Shown here in pieces: positions 1 to 31,900 of a stretch of DNA of 64,000 nucleotides. The notes below the pieces were generated by a model. It worked only from the letters and a program-made list of their open reading frames with translations. It ran no database searches and was not told where the DNA came from. The DNA comes from Acanthochromis polyacanthus (lineage: Eukaryota; Chordata; Actinopteri; Pomacentridae), in assembly GCF_021347895.1 (NCBI RefSeq), contig NC_067119.1, forward strand, positions 3,670,534 to 3,734,533. The letters are read 5' to 3'. Every line of letters begins with the position of its first letter. The stretch's first letter is position 1. The translations under genes were made by a program, and so were the position numbers.

Positions 1-29
1 TAAATAAACAAAGTCCATTGTTGTTCCAG

Positions 30-19306
<19,277 letters not shown>

Positions 19307-22300
19307 GTCTTCACCTGTCGGATAATCAGATTTTTTTTTCTTTGACAATGAAGAGGAGTTTTTGGAACAAAAGACGTTTTAATCATTTTCGGATTCAAGA
19401 GGATGAGACTTTTAAATCTGTTTATGCTTCACTCCATTTATTGATACTCAGATCAATTACACCTTCTCAGGAAAAACCAAGTTATGGTCCCTCAGACTTG
19501 GCACCTCCTGTGCAGCTACGCTCATATTTATTTTGCACATTTTTGTCACCGTAAGGCTGAGATCTGGGCCCTGTGTTAATGCTGTGTTGATGCTGATGTG
19601 AACAGCGTCTCTCTCCTTTCTTTGAGCCTGAAAGAGAGATTTTGGTTCACAGGCAGAACCGATGTAGACTGTCTTACTCTCTGTAGTCAGTGTTTTCCAT
19701 TTCAGCTGGTTTGTGTTTTCATCATGGATGGACTCGCTGGTCCGAGAGTGTTTGAAGAGTGACATCAAGGTAAATCCATAATGGCCAGGTGTGTACGTTC
19801 ACTTCTAAACAAAGAAATGACTAAACAGTTAACAAGTTCAGCTTCTTTGAGGATGCAACTGCACATGAAGCTGACTTTCCTGCCAACATGATTCACACTT
19901 TCCACAAGTCAGACACAGATTGACCAATCTGCGTTTGAAGAATTTGGGTTTTGTAGCCCTGAATCAAATCTCTTAGGCACTCTCCTGCTGTCTTGTGTCA
20001 ACAACAGTCAAATTTCTGCCCCAATTTTTACAGAATTTCCAAAATGCGAAGATCATTAGGAATATGATCTTTAGGATTTGATATAAGTAGATGCACCAGT
20101 TCTCCAGATGGTTGCCATTTAACTGTTGCATAAGAAGAGTGAACACTGCATAACCATTTGCATTTACCTCTATTTCATGTATTAGTTATTGGAGGAAGTT
20201 TCCAATCACCTGCTTCATATTTTTGATGATGTATTTACTTGTTTCCATTGCACTTTACCGATACACCAACTTCTCCACCTCAGCTAGGCGCTAAAAGACT
20301 TTGTAATACTTGGACATTCTGGTGCTTCCACTCTGTTTTTGGTTTTTCATGGCACAGATTTAAAATATGCAACAATGGAACAAAGACCTGAAGAGTCCAA
20401 AAGCCCTTTCATTGCCAAATGAAAAGCCAACACAGCTACTACAGTTTTTTCTTACCAATCTTGCAATGAACAGGTGACTTTCCACTTCAGGAACTCAACA
20501 CAGACATAAAGTAGTATCTAAGAATGGCTCTCGAATGGACCCTTTTGTTTTTGTTTAGGTGTAGGATCCAACAAATCCAACTATGACTTTAACTCTGAAG
20601 TGTGCAAAAACAGCCTCTAATTGTAGTTACCCGACGTAATTCCAGTTCTATGTAGGAAATAGAACATTGGAGGTTTGTTATGTTGGTCTAGATGGGGATT
20701 CTACATCGTTAATGGTAATAATAGATGATAAAAAGACTGGAGAAGGACATCAAGGACAGAAAAATGCTGCTTGTTGTTCTCTCCGAGTTAAACCAATCAT
20801 CATTTCATAAGTTTTTTAGGGTCATCTAGAAGTACCTACCTTGGAGTTTGAGCTTTTTTTCCCCTCTTGAAATACACCCAGATAACGGTTCTATTCTTGG
20901 AGTCAGAACAGGAACAAAGGTTTAGCCCATCTTAAAGTTGACAGAAGGTTCCTGCAATACAAAACCACCTCTTGAAACTCACCACAACCAAAGGTAGCAA
21001 CAGACATGCTAATTAGCTTTGCTGTATCGCTTTCACACATTTCATGTCCAAAAGAGTCTGTAAAAACTTGATGTTTGACAGAGATTTGTTACAGTTGAGG
21101 TAGAAAAGCCTAAACCTAACTCAGGTGTGTTTTACCGAATATAAAGTCCTTCTCATGAACTGTACAGGAAAGATGGATGTAGCCATCTTAGTATCACCCA
21201 TTGGTTTGATGAGTTTTGGTTATTTGGTCGGTACTGTCTTGATTTCACCTCGTCTAAAACATACAGTCTTTTTCATCCATTTCCATCTAAATGGAACCAT
21301 AATTTATTAAATGAACCCCCAGCTGTATTGAAGGACCCTTGAAGTTAGCGATTGAGACCATAAACCCATTAGAAAAATGTTTACGGAGATGAAAGACCAA
21401 ATGAGTTCATCCATCTCAGATCAGAGTCCTTCAGCTCAACCATCTCCAATCTGTTTTATTGTAAACTGTGGATCTTTAAAATGGTATCTGTGGAGTTTTA
21501 GATCAGCATATCAAATACTTCACAAGATCATTTGCAAAAAAATGCCTGTTGACCCACTTTCAGTAGGTTTTCCTCACATTTAAGTTTGATTCTGTTTGAA
21601 TGCCACCATCTCAGGAACTATTAAAGATAAAAAACTGAATTTTTCACTGTTATTTCTCATCATGACTGATTTCTCTGGTGTATTTTGAGAACCATTCTGA
21701 AACTGCACATTTCTGCTCTACTTGGATTAAACAGCCTGTTCAATCGGTTATGAAAGTTCAACAAAAATAACTTTATTTCAATTTTAGTGACAAAATATTT
21801 CAAATTTAAACTATATTATTGTGACATTTAGCTACATGTGGTTCAGAAAATATCCCTAGTTGGCTTTTGTTAAATCAGCTTCTTCATTAATGTCCTTAAA
21901 GATGAGACTTTTTCATGACCACTTGAATTTTTTTCATATTTCAACTCACCAATAATTATAGATTATTTGATCTACTTGTCCAATATTAATATCTGTAATA
22001 TTACAGATTCTAAATCAATGTCATGAGAAATAACAGTGAAAAAAATCAGGTTTCTATCTTAAATAGTTCCTGAGATATTGTTGTTCAAACTGCAAAAAAA
22101 TACTGAAAGTAGCAAATTTTATAATGCTTTTATTTTGAAAAGTATAAAATATCTTAATCTAAAACTTTACAAATATCTTTATAAATATTTGTATTTTTTG
22201 CTACAAAAATCTAAGGCAAATCAGACATAGCTGAGTAGATATTGTCCTAAATATTTGTTTGTCTCTTAGACTTCTGCACAATCTGGCTTTGTTTTTGATG

Positions 22301-24675
22301 CAACATCCATCTTTTCCACACAGTTTATGGTCCATCCTCCAAGGTTAATCATGATGATTTTCTGCCATTAATGGTCATTTTAGTGTGTTTCAAGCATTTC
22401 ATTTAAACAGTTAAACACTTAAATTCCCTTTATGCACCAATTTGTGCCTTTTCTGCTGCAATTAACGGTGGAAATGTGTCAAAGAAAACACAAAAATTCA
22501 GTCAAAATGGGTAAATTTTCACAGTAAAACCTGTTCGACGTTTTTAATGGGGGGAGAAAAGCACAAATGCTCTAAATATTGAGAGCATCCTCCCTGAAAT
22601 CTATGCTGATGGTTTCCAGTGTCGTTGGACGGATATAAAACATAAAAAGCTTCAGTTTTCTGTCTCAGCTGCTGATAACTTGACTGATCTGTCTTTAACT
22701 TTGACGTCTAAAGAATAACTGAGGCGGTAAAAGGTGCTTCCTGGTGTCACTCTTCTAACACGGCGCCGTGAAGCTCCTCGGTTGTTGATTTCCACTCACC
22801 AGTTTGCAAGAGAAGCTGCAGGGCGCCCCCGAGAGCGCCTCGCCGGTCACCTCTGATGAAGTTGATGCTCATCTGAACCATGGTGCTCCGTTCTACTGAC
22901 CGCTGAGGCGTTCAGGGACGCCGGCTGCTGTGGGAATCGGCGCTTCTAAAACCCGGTCGGTCGCAAAAACGGCCTTCAGTTGTCACCAAATTCTGCTTTC
23001 CAGGACAAATATAGTCAGTAATGATGTAGATGAAGTAGCTGGAGGCAGCGGTGGAACATATTTTAATTTTTCTACAACTTTCAGAGACAGATATTTCCAT
23101 AATTTATCTCTTCTACGTTCATTTTCATTGCTGTATTTCACTTTAATAAGCACAGAAGAAGCTTAAAAATGCAGCAGATCAAAGATAAATCCTAAATCTT
23201 AGCATCCATAAACCAGGAGATGACACAGCATGTCAGGTTTAACACATAAACACTGTTTTCATTTGAAGATTTAGTGCTCGTTTTGTTGTGGAGCTTTTTA
23301 AATATCATCCTCAGTTAATTTTTCCAGATGTGAACAGCATCTTTTATTGTGTGTGTGTGTGTGTTTCTTGCAGAAATTTCTCAACTTATTCAATTTAAAT
23401 GTTTTTTCAAGGCTCCAAAAGGTCAAATTAAACAATATTTTACTGACAACTTAATTATTATTAAAGTATAATTCAATTAAATTCCACAACCATTATGGAA
23501 CTGTTTAAAAATCATCCTCAGTTAATGTTTTTTTTTTTTTTTAATTTATAACTATTCTAGCCCCAAGAAGATAAAATTGAACAATATTTGACATAAAATT
23601 TAATTATTATTAAATTTTAAAAATACTTCAAGGCTCTTAAAGGTTCAATTAAACATTATCTTAGATCAAATTTAAATATTATTAAATTGTAAATAAATTA
23701 AATTCTAAGATCATTGTGTAACTATTTAAATATGATCTTCAATTAATGTTTTTTTGCTTTGTTAAATAACTATTCCAGACCCAAAAAGGTAAAATTCTAA
23801 AATATTTTGCATAAAATTTATTCATTATTAAATTATAAATGAATTAAATTTTCACATAATTGCGGAGATATTTAAATGTCATCCACAGTTCCTTTTTTTC
23901 CAGATGTTAAAAGCTTTTTCCCCCACAGTTAATGTTTATTTTTTCCTTTGTTAAGTAAATATTCCAGTTCCAGAAACAGAACTACACGATGTTTTCCCAG
24001 AAGAATGCATGAAATTAGTATAAATTTGTGCATTACCAGTTGTTTTTATCTTAGTTTGACTCATTTAAATCATGCTTGCCGTCACTTTTTGACATTTTAG
24101 AAGAAATTTAATTGGAGTTTTTAAAACTTCAGCAGCTTTAAGTCAAACAGAGTCTCCAGTAAAACGCTGCTCATGCATTCATACTTCAGTACTAATTTAA
24201 AAACATCCTGAGAGTCGTTCATTTTGACCCGTAAAGCACAGTTTACTGACATTTCTGTACTGTAACTTGACCTTCACTCATGATATCTTTACATTACTTA
24301 TGGCACGTTGTCCACCGCTGCAGCTGCTGCATTAAAGGACCGTTCTAAATTCATGCCGCGTCCTCGTTGGGGCCGCCTCCCCCGGGTTGAGAACCTCCGC
24401 TCCTCCTCCAGTCGTCTCCTGAACTGTGAAGGCTCGGTCCAGACTGTGGTGAGACGTTTCAGTGCAGGACGCTGACCAGTCGCTCCGGTTTTCATCTGCG
24501 GAACATTTCAAACTGCTTTAAGTCGTATTTATACACGAACCACTCGGCAGAAGCACGTCTCTGTACATAAACGTCTCTGACCATTATTTTTTAATCACCT
24601 GTAGCCTCGTGTCTTTGTACTGTGTATTGTTTCTGTTTTTCTAAGTCACGTATAATAAATTCATAATCTTTTTAC
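19307..24675 (+). other. mmp11 downstream region, possible very long 3' UTR
   Basis: No coding exon is supported on either strand over 5.4 kb. A GC-richer stretch at 24300-24660 has the look of a vertebrate 3' UTR end on the plus strand. It carries a Pumilio-type TGTACATA at 24562-24569 and AATAAA at 24654-24659, followed by T-rich sequence. If mmp11 is the owner, its 3' UTR would be about 5.3 kb; a nearer cleavage site may exist. A (GT)n run is at 23348-23364. Confidence 0.4.
24654..24659 (+). terminator. Polyadenylation signal AATAAA
   Basis: AATAAA in the context CACGTATAATAAATTC, followed within 15 bases by a T-rich segment. It is the best candidate end for a plus-strand transcript between mmp11 and derl3. 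Ownership by mmp11 is inferred from strand and position. Confidence 0.4.
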
Positions 24676-24699
24676 CAAACTCTGCTGTCTTTGGAGAGA

Positions 24700-25750
24700 T
24701 TAAGGCAACAAAAACACAGAAACTGAAGCTTTAAAGACAGACTTTTATGTATATTCTACTGATATTTAATTAAATGAACATAGCTGCACATAGTACTATA
24801 AATGTTATTTTAACTTAAATATGTTTTTAATTATTTTCTTGTCATTACTAATAAATATCAACAGTTTTGAAGGAAAAAAAAATCTAATTTATTGCATTTC
24901 AGACGGTGCCAAATTTCAAATATATCTAAATAATTATAATTTGGGAGAGAAGGAACATAATAAAAAATATTTTCTAATTATTTTTCTGTTGAAATTCCAG
25001 CTTTTAAAAACTGAAAAATCATTTAAATTTAACAAATATACAGACATCAGTATAAATGAATCAATTCTTAATAATAATAATGTTTTTATATGCATCGATA
25101 GTGATTCATAGGTGCAATTTAAAAATATTCTGTCACTTTAGGTAAAATTTTAAATAATCACAAATAAAGCTTTAATAACTTCAATGTTTTTTCACATATT
25201 ATTTTATTAATTTAAGATATAAAAGATCAACTTTATTCATCCAGAAATAAATTCTTTAAATCTATTATTTTATCATTATGAACTTTTATCTTTTAATTTG
25301 GTAATCTGAATAATTTGTCAAGTTTTATATAATTGTACATATACAATTAGATGTATTATTATATTTATATTATATAAATATCATATAAAATGTTATATAA
25401 CTGACATTGTATTTATTGTTTAAACAACTTGAATTTTAATATCAATGCCTTTTTATTACATTTACCTTATTATTAATATGTAATTTGTTTTTTCCCAAAA
25501 AAGTATGTAAATGTAAATAAGCTTTCAGTTATAATTTTACTTTAACTAGATTTTTTTTTACATTTTATATTCTGTATCTATTATCTCAATTTATTTTCAT
25601 TTATTTATTTTATTATTTAAATTCTTTTTTTTTATAAAGTTAATATATTTTATTTAAAGTAGAAATTTGCAATTTAATTTTAAATAACTTAAATACAGGT
25701 TTTATTCCACAAACTACAAATAAATAATCTGCTGACTTCCTGTATCTCTA
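24700..25750. other. Very AT-rich intergenic spacer
   Basis: About 1 kb of strongly AT-rich DNA with many short runs of A or T and no recognisable exon or transposon end. The plus-strand frame at 24821-25108 is Asn/Ile/Lys-rich and reflects composition only. Confidence 0.6.
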
Positions 25751-25834
25751 CTCTAATTTAATGTCCCTAAAAGCAGCTTTATGTGTTAAAAGTGTGTTTG
25801 TGGTGTGGATGGTGTTAATTGAGAGGAGGATGTG

Positions 25835-25862
25835 ATTGGCCGATGCAGTGAGGGGGGCGGGG
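25835..25862 (+). promoter_or_regulatory. derl3 proximal promoter: inverted CCAAT box and GC box
   Basis: ATTGG (25835-25839) is an inverted CCAAT box. GGGGCGGGG (25854-25862) is an Sp/KLF GC box, about 20-47 bp before the first ATG at 25882. No TATA box is visible. A canonical ERSE (CCAAT-N9-CCACG) does not fit around this ATTGG. Confidence 0.45.
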
Positions 25863-25881
25863 TCTGTGCAGCCTATTCATC

Positions 25882-25900
25882 ATGGCTGACAGTGAAGCTT

Positions 25901-25933
<33 letters not shown>

Positions 25934-28900
25934 TGGCTCACTTCTTCACTCAGGAGTACTTTCAGATCCCTGTGGTGACCCGAGCGTACACGACCGCCTG
26001 CGTCCTCACCACCGCTGCCGTGGTAAGACAACAACAACAACAACAACAACAACAGCAGCTGCTCAGGGACAAACAAGTATAGTCTCCATAACTCTAAATC
26101 AAGCCACTTACTACGGATTAAATTTACTTTTATACTGACTCAAACTGGACATGATGCTAGACGCCGTTTTAAAACATTAAATCTTTGCTTGTGAGAGTAA
26201 AAGGAGATGAAGTGTCTTTTTAATCTCTAAGTGATGAAAGCAGTTCATGTGTCAACTACTGTTTTACGTTCAGTAAAAGTGTTGAGCATGTTTGAGCTGT
26301 TAGCTGAAGTGCAGTGGAACGAAAAAATATAGGATGAAAGCAGTTGAAGTGTCAGTTTTAGAAAAAGAAACTAAATTTGACCTGATATGGACATGCTGGG
26401 GAAAGTTTGGTGTGCAAACATGTGAAAAAACTTGTAAGTAGATTTGCTAGCAGTGGAAGTGTTGGTCAACATTTAATTGTTGAAAGCAGTGGAAGTGTCA
26501 GGTAAAGCATAAGAAACCATAATAAATTTGCACTTTTTGCAAAACTATTGGTTAAAGCGACAAGTGATGAAAGCAGTTGAAATGTCAGCTGGAGAGAAAG
26601 TACTGAAAATTGATGAAATAATAGTACATTTTTGCTTGTGAGAGCAGTGAAAGGAGCTGAAGTGTCTTTTTTTAAACTCTACACAATGAAAGTAGTTTGT
26701 GTCAGCTACAGTTTAACCTTCAGTAAAAGCGTTGAACAAGTTTGAGCTGTTACTTGAGGCACAGCTGAACGAAGAAAGAAAAACTGACATGAAATCAGTT
26801 GAAGTGTCAGTTACAGAATCAACAAAAATTACAACAGCTGAAGTCCTACTAGATGTGAAAATGCCGAATAAAGTTGTCGGCTGCACGCTTGAAAAAGAAT
26901 GAGTTGACTTGCTAGCAGTGGAAGTGTTTGTTGCCATGTTTTCTTTAAAAGCAACTAAAGTGTCAAGTAAAGCAGGAGCAACAAAAACGATGTAGGATTT
27001 AAAATTCTGCTGTTCAAGAGACTTTGGGTGAAAGCAATTTGGCAGTTGAAGAAGAAGTACTGAAAGCAGTTGAGGTGTTCGTTGATCTCATCACTGAGAT
27101 ACAAAAGTGATCGTACTACCAGCTGAAGAACAAAAGAGAAAGCAGATGCACACTGAAGTGAATGAAAGGTTGTGCATCAGATAAAACATCATCAAAAATG
27201 AGAGCTGAAAGTAGTTGAAGTGTAAGTTAAAGTGTATAAGATGACAGGCTCTCCTGCATTCAGTGTTTATATTTGACACCAGTGTGTTCAGTATTTCTAC
27301 CTGAAGCATAATAGAAAAAACTACCTATGTCAAGAATAAGAAATGAAGGCAGTTGAAGTGTGACCTGAAGACTTTTAGGGAAAAAAACATCATCAGATAA
27401 AGGTGGAGCTCTGGAGATGGTTGTGGTGAGAGCAGTTGAAGCTGAAATCCATCGACACCAGTCCAAATGTAAGTGAAAATCAAAGCAAGTGTAAAATTTA
27501 GTAAAAAAAGATGAAAGCAGTTGAAGTGTAATGACTGAAAGCTGTGGAGGCGCCTGTTAAAACAAGCAAGACTTAAGATTTCAGTTGAAGCAGTCAAACA
27601 GTGAAAGATAAACAGATGAGTTTTCAGTTGAAGTAAAAGCAATGAAAGCGATTAAAATATGAATTATCCCTCTCATTAATCCAACAATAACTACTATTCA
27701 TGCATGTATTGACGCCAAATTTGCTCATTAATCTTAAACTGTGTGTCATTTTTTAGCAACTTGAGGTGATCACCCCGTTCCAGCTCTACTTTAACCCAGA
27801 TCTCATCATCAGGAGGTACCAGGTAACATTTAGCAGCTACTGAAGAAACCCAAAACATGATCTTTTAACATAAAAATCCCATTTACAGTCTTTAAATCTC
27901 TGTCTTTCAGATATGGCGTGTGATAACCAGCTTCCTGTTCTTCGGTTCTCTTGGATTCAGTTTCCTGTTCAACATCATCTTTCTGTATCTTTTATCATGT
28001 CTCCTCAGTTAATCTTTAAAACCTTAATATTCATTCTGAAACTAGCATCGCCACCTTAACTGAGGGACAAGCTATCGATACTGTCGGATGCTGGAGGAAG
28101 GAAGTTTCCGGGGAAGGACGGCGGACTTTGTTTTCATGTTCCTGTTTGGAGGAATCGTCATGTCTGTATCCTTTAAGAGTGTCACTGCAATCATTCTTAA
28201 ACAGCAAATTAGATACAAGGTTTGCACAAATGACCAAAAGACATTTTCTCAGTTTGACGTCTTTGAGGCAGAATTCAGTAAACAGACAGTTAAGATTTCA
28301 AAGACGCCTTCTATGTCTCCTAATTCTTTCAAAAATCCCAAATTTTTGACGGTTTTCATACCGAAAGTTTAACTTACGGACAGATTCTGTTTCTTACAAG
28401 TCTTATTGTGTTTGTTTCCCAGTTTTACCATGAAATCCGGTCGTTTCTGCTCCTGTATACGTGATAAACAGTCCACTAGAGTCCTGGTTACTGATTACCG
28501 TTCATGCAGGCGCCTCTGAAGTTTACAACTCAAACCAGCAATTTAATCCGACATTCCTGGAACCGTTAGTCCAACTTGAAATTAATGGGACTGTACCTGT
28601 TGGAAATGAGGTCACTTAGAGCATTTAGCACGATTAAACACAAACATGTGGTTGAGGACTTTTGTTTTGTGTCTCAAAACCAAGACATGAGGGTTGGGTT
28701 GGGTTTCACCACAAGAAACAGTCTTCCCTACAAAGTCATCTTAAGGCTTCAGTATCTCCACAAATGTAACTCCCACAGTCATGAAATCTGGTGAAGAATA
28801 GCTTCCAGCAGAGCTAAATGATCAAATTGCTCTAGCAGAGGACAGACTATTAATTATTCACCTTTGAAAATGGAAAATAAGTGCAAAGTTCTCAAGCAAG

Positions 28901-31900
28901 GGATGGAACTATGTCCCAGAAAGTTAATGTAAGTGTATATGTACGTATGGAGCCGTATTCTGCTAAAATAAAGACTTTGGGCGACATTTCACCAACTTTT
29001 GAGGCTCTGGCATCAGTAGAATCTGATGTATGGAAAGACAAGGTTGAGGTTTTTTGCAGTGTTGATGCAGACAAACTGGTTTTCACAGGGGACACAATAC
29101 CACTCTCACTTGAAAACATTGCATTCTTTTCATTTTTAAGGGCCAATAAATCTGAATTATTGTCATTTTAGACACATTTTGAGTCATTTTAGACAAGTTT
29201 TTATCTTATTTGAAGAAATCCTTGATAAATTTAGACAATTTTGAGTCATCTTGGACAGATTTCTTGCCAAAATATCTAAAAATTGGAACCTCGTGTTGTC
29301 ATACTTGCCGTGTATTTAATTCTACTGATGTTAGAGTCTCAAAAGTCGGTGAAATGTCGAACAAAGTTTGTAATTTAGCAGAAATATGGACCCATCCATA
29401 TCTATACACTTACAGGAACTTGATGGGGACACAACACCAGCCTGGATTGAAAATGCTGCATTTTCAGTGGCAAATAAATAAAAACTTGTTCTCTGCTTGA
29501 GATGCCCAAACACAAAAACAGGACATCAAAAACCCGATTAAGCTCGTTATAATTCCATGTAAACACAGTCAGTGAGAGCCGAATGCAGACGTCCAGTTTC
29601 CACTTGTGTAAGTTTCCTCTGAGACCAGAACTAACCTCCACTCTACTTATGAAATCTGGACTCCGTTTCCACTTCCAACAGAGGAATGTGAAAACAGACT
29701 TCAGCATCAAACATCCACGAGGACCAAAACACGTTTCTTCATCAGAAAAGACTTCACAGCGTCACATGTCCAACAACAAAGTCCTACCCTAACCCTACTG
29801 TAATCACAGGCCTCTACACACCGCAGAGAGTTTAATGGAGCTACAGTCATCAAATTAGTCATTATTTATTTCCTCTATTCTATTATACTTGACAGGTAAT
29901 ATTTGAAAGAAAAATTGTGTGTATTAAGGATTGAATAATGTAAATTTTAAAAATTAGTTATTTTACAGATGTTTTATTTAATTACTGATAAATCTCATAA
30001 AATCCCAGAAAAAAAGTAATTATTATTTAAATAATTTAAATCTGCAGAAATATCATTATTTCAATGAAAATATGCATAAAAAGAATGGGGAAAAATTGTA
30101 TAAAAAAAACGCTTTTTAAAATAGATATTCCCTTAATTGTTTAAAAAAAGGCAAGCAGTCAAAATTTGTTTTTTACAGAGACTGACTGGAAAATTCTGCT
30201 ATTTTTATGGTATGTAAATCAACAAAAATATTATTTTACAGTTATTGTGCATACTAAGAATGGAAAAATGGCATAAAAAGCATTTTAAAAAAGGTTTTTC
30301 TTTTGTTTAAAAAAATACAGATATCTATTAAAATTACAGAATTTATTAATTTATACTTATTCTTGTGATTTGTGTTACTGTTGAAACAGGAAAAATCTAT
30401 TTAAAAACGGTTTGAAAGTGTTTTGAAAACCGAAAAAAGTTTTAAGTTACATTTTTTAATTACATGTGAATTAATACTTTTCCCTGTGATTTTATGAGAT
30501 ATCTGCAATTTTAAAAAAAAAACAATGAAAAATCTGTTTTAAAACACTGTTTAAGTGTTTCTAAACTGTGGAAAAAGTGGTAAAAATGTACACATTTAGC
30601 ATAAAAAAGTTTTAAAAAAGGCCAAAACTGTAAATTTTGTCCAGTTCAGTAAACTGTTTTTGTTTTTACATTTGGCTGCAAAATCACACTATATTTTACT
30701 ATATTTAAATCAGCAAAATGCCATTATTTTACAGCTATTTTCTGTTGTTTTCACATTTTTAACATCACTTTTCTGACCCCCTGCTGCCACATTCCCGTTT
30801 TTCTTTTTACGACGTATTGGAGCAAAAAGTGTAATTTTTCCATCTAAAGGATTTAATAACAGGAATGTAAAAATGCCTGAAGACTGAATAAAACCAAACC
30901 TCTCCTCCTGCATGTCCCCAAACCAACAGACGGTGACTGGTTCCAAATGTTGTTCAGTAATTTGGGTGGAGTGACCCTTTAAGGTGGAAAAACCAGGAGC
31001 TGCTGATAAACATCTCATTTTTATGTTGTCATCGCAGCGCTGAGGGCTAATTTGAGAACTGAGCAGCGTGTAAAGCAGCTAGCGTCTCGTTTTGATGATG
31101 CTCAGCGGTTTGAGTTGACATTCCAGGTTAATGATACGTCCCGGCTGTTAAGCAGCATCCCTCCTGGCTGCAGCTTTACGGCTGTTTCTGGACCTGCGTG
31201 GTGTTTGGTGGACAGCAGGTCCTCCTACTCTGCAGTAAACATGTTGGAGACGCTGACATGAGAGGAATGCCACGAGCGGGCTTTTATTGTGGAGGGGCTT
31301 CATCAGACAATAACAGCCTGCAGATATCATAGTTTAAGGACTTTAATCTAAGTGGTGCTCGTGTTTTAAGATGTTTTTTAGTCACGTCAGGAGGTTCAGA
31401 GTGATTTATTTTCAGCACAGCAGTGTTTGTTCTAACTCCCACACCTGGAGGCACCAGAGTTTAACTGGCAGCAGACCGTAATGGATGCATAGAGGCCGAT
31501 TTCTGACAGAAAAACTAAAAAAATCAAATTTAAATTTAGGACAGTAAAGGTGAAAAAGTTTGGGAATCTTTTCTGTATTTTCATTTAAAATTGTGTCATA
31601 GATCATGGAACCCAAAAATATGATAGAAAGTCAGTACATAAGTGGTAAGTTTGAGTTACAAAAGTCAAGTTTTCCCCTTTTAGTGCTTTTTAATGTTTTA
31701 TTATGGTTAATTTGGATTTTTTTGGACAAGAATTTACATAAAAAAGGTTATTTTATGTCAAAGTGCTGCAGAGCATCCCCACATCATGATGCTGCCACCT
31801 CCATGCTTCACGTCATGATGCCGCCACCTCCGTGCCTCACGTCATGATGCCGCCACCACCGTGCTTCACGTCATGATGCCGCCACCACCGTGCTTCACGT

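Noticed and set aside
22800..22881. Minus-strand exon-like piece: ACCATGG start, 27 codons (MVQMSINFIRGDRRG...) and a GTGAGT donor
   Set aside because: It looks tidy, but no further exon could be found downstream on the minus strand and the residues match nothing I know. Probably chance in a CpG-richer patch.
24298..24495. Minus-strand Arg-rich frame (65 codons) and a plus-strand frame starting MPRPRWGRLPR
   Set aside because: Both sit in a likely 3' UTR end; short, no motif, and no supporting exon.
25801..25862. Canonical ERSE (CCAAT-N9-CCACG) in the derl3 promoter
   Set aside because: An inverted CCAAT (ATTGG at 25835) exists, but the CCACG half is not at the required spacing on either side.
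30710..31330. GC-richer segment with open frames on both strands in derl3 intron 4
   Set aside because: No frame has protein character or splice support. Could be a conserved non-coding element, but that cannot be judged from one genome.
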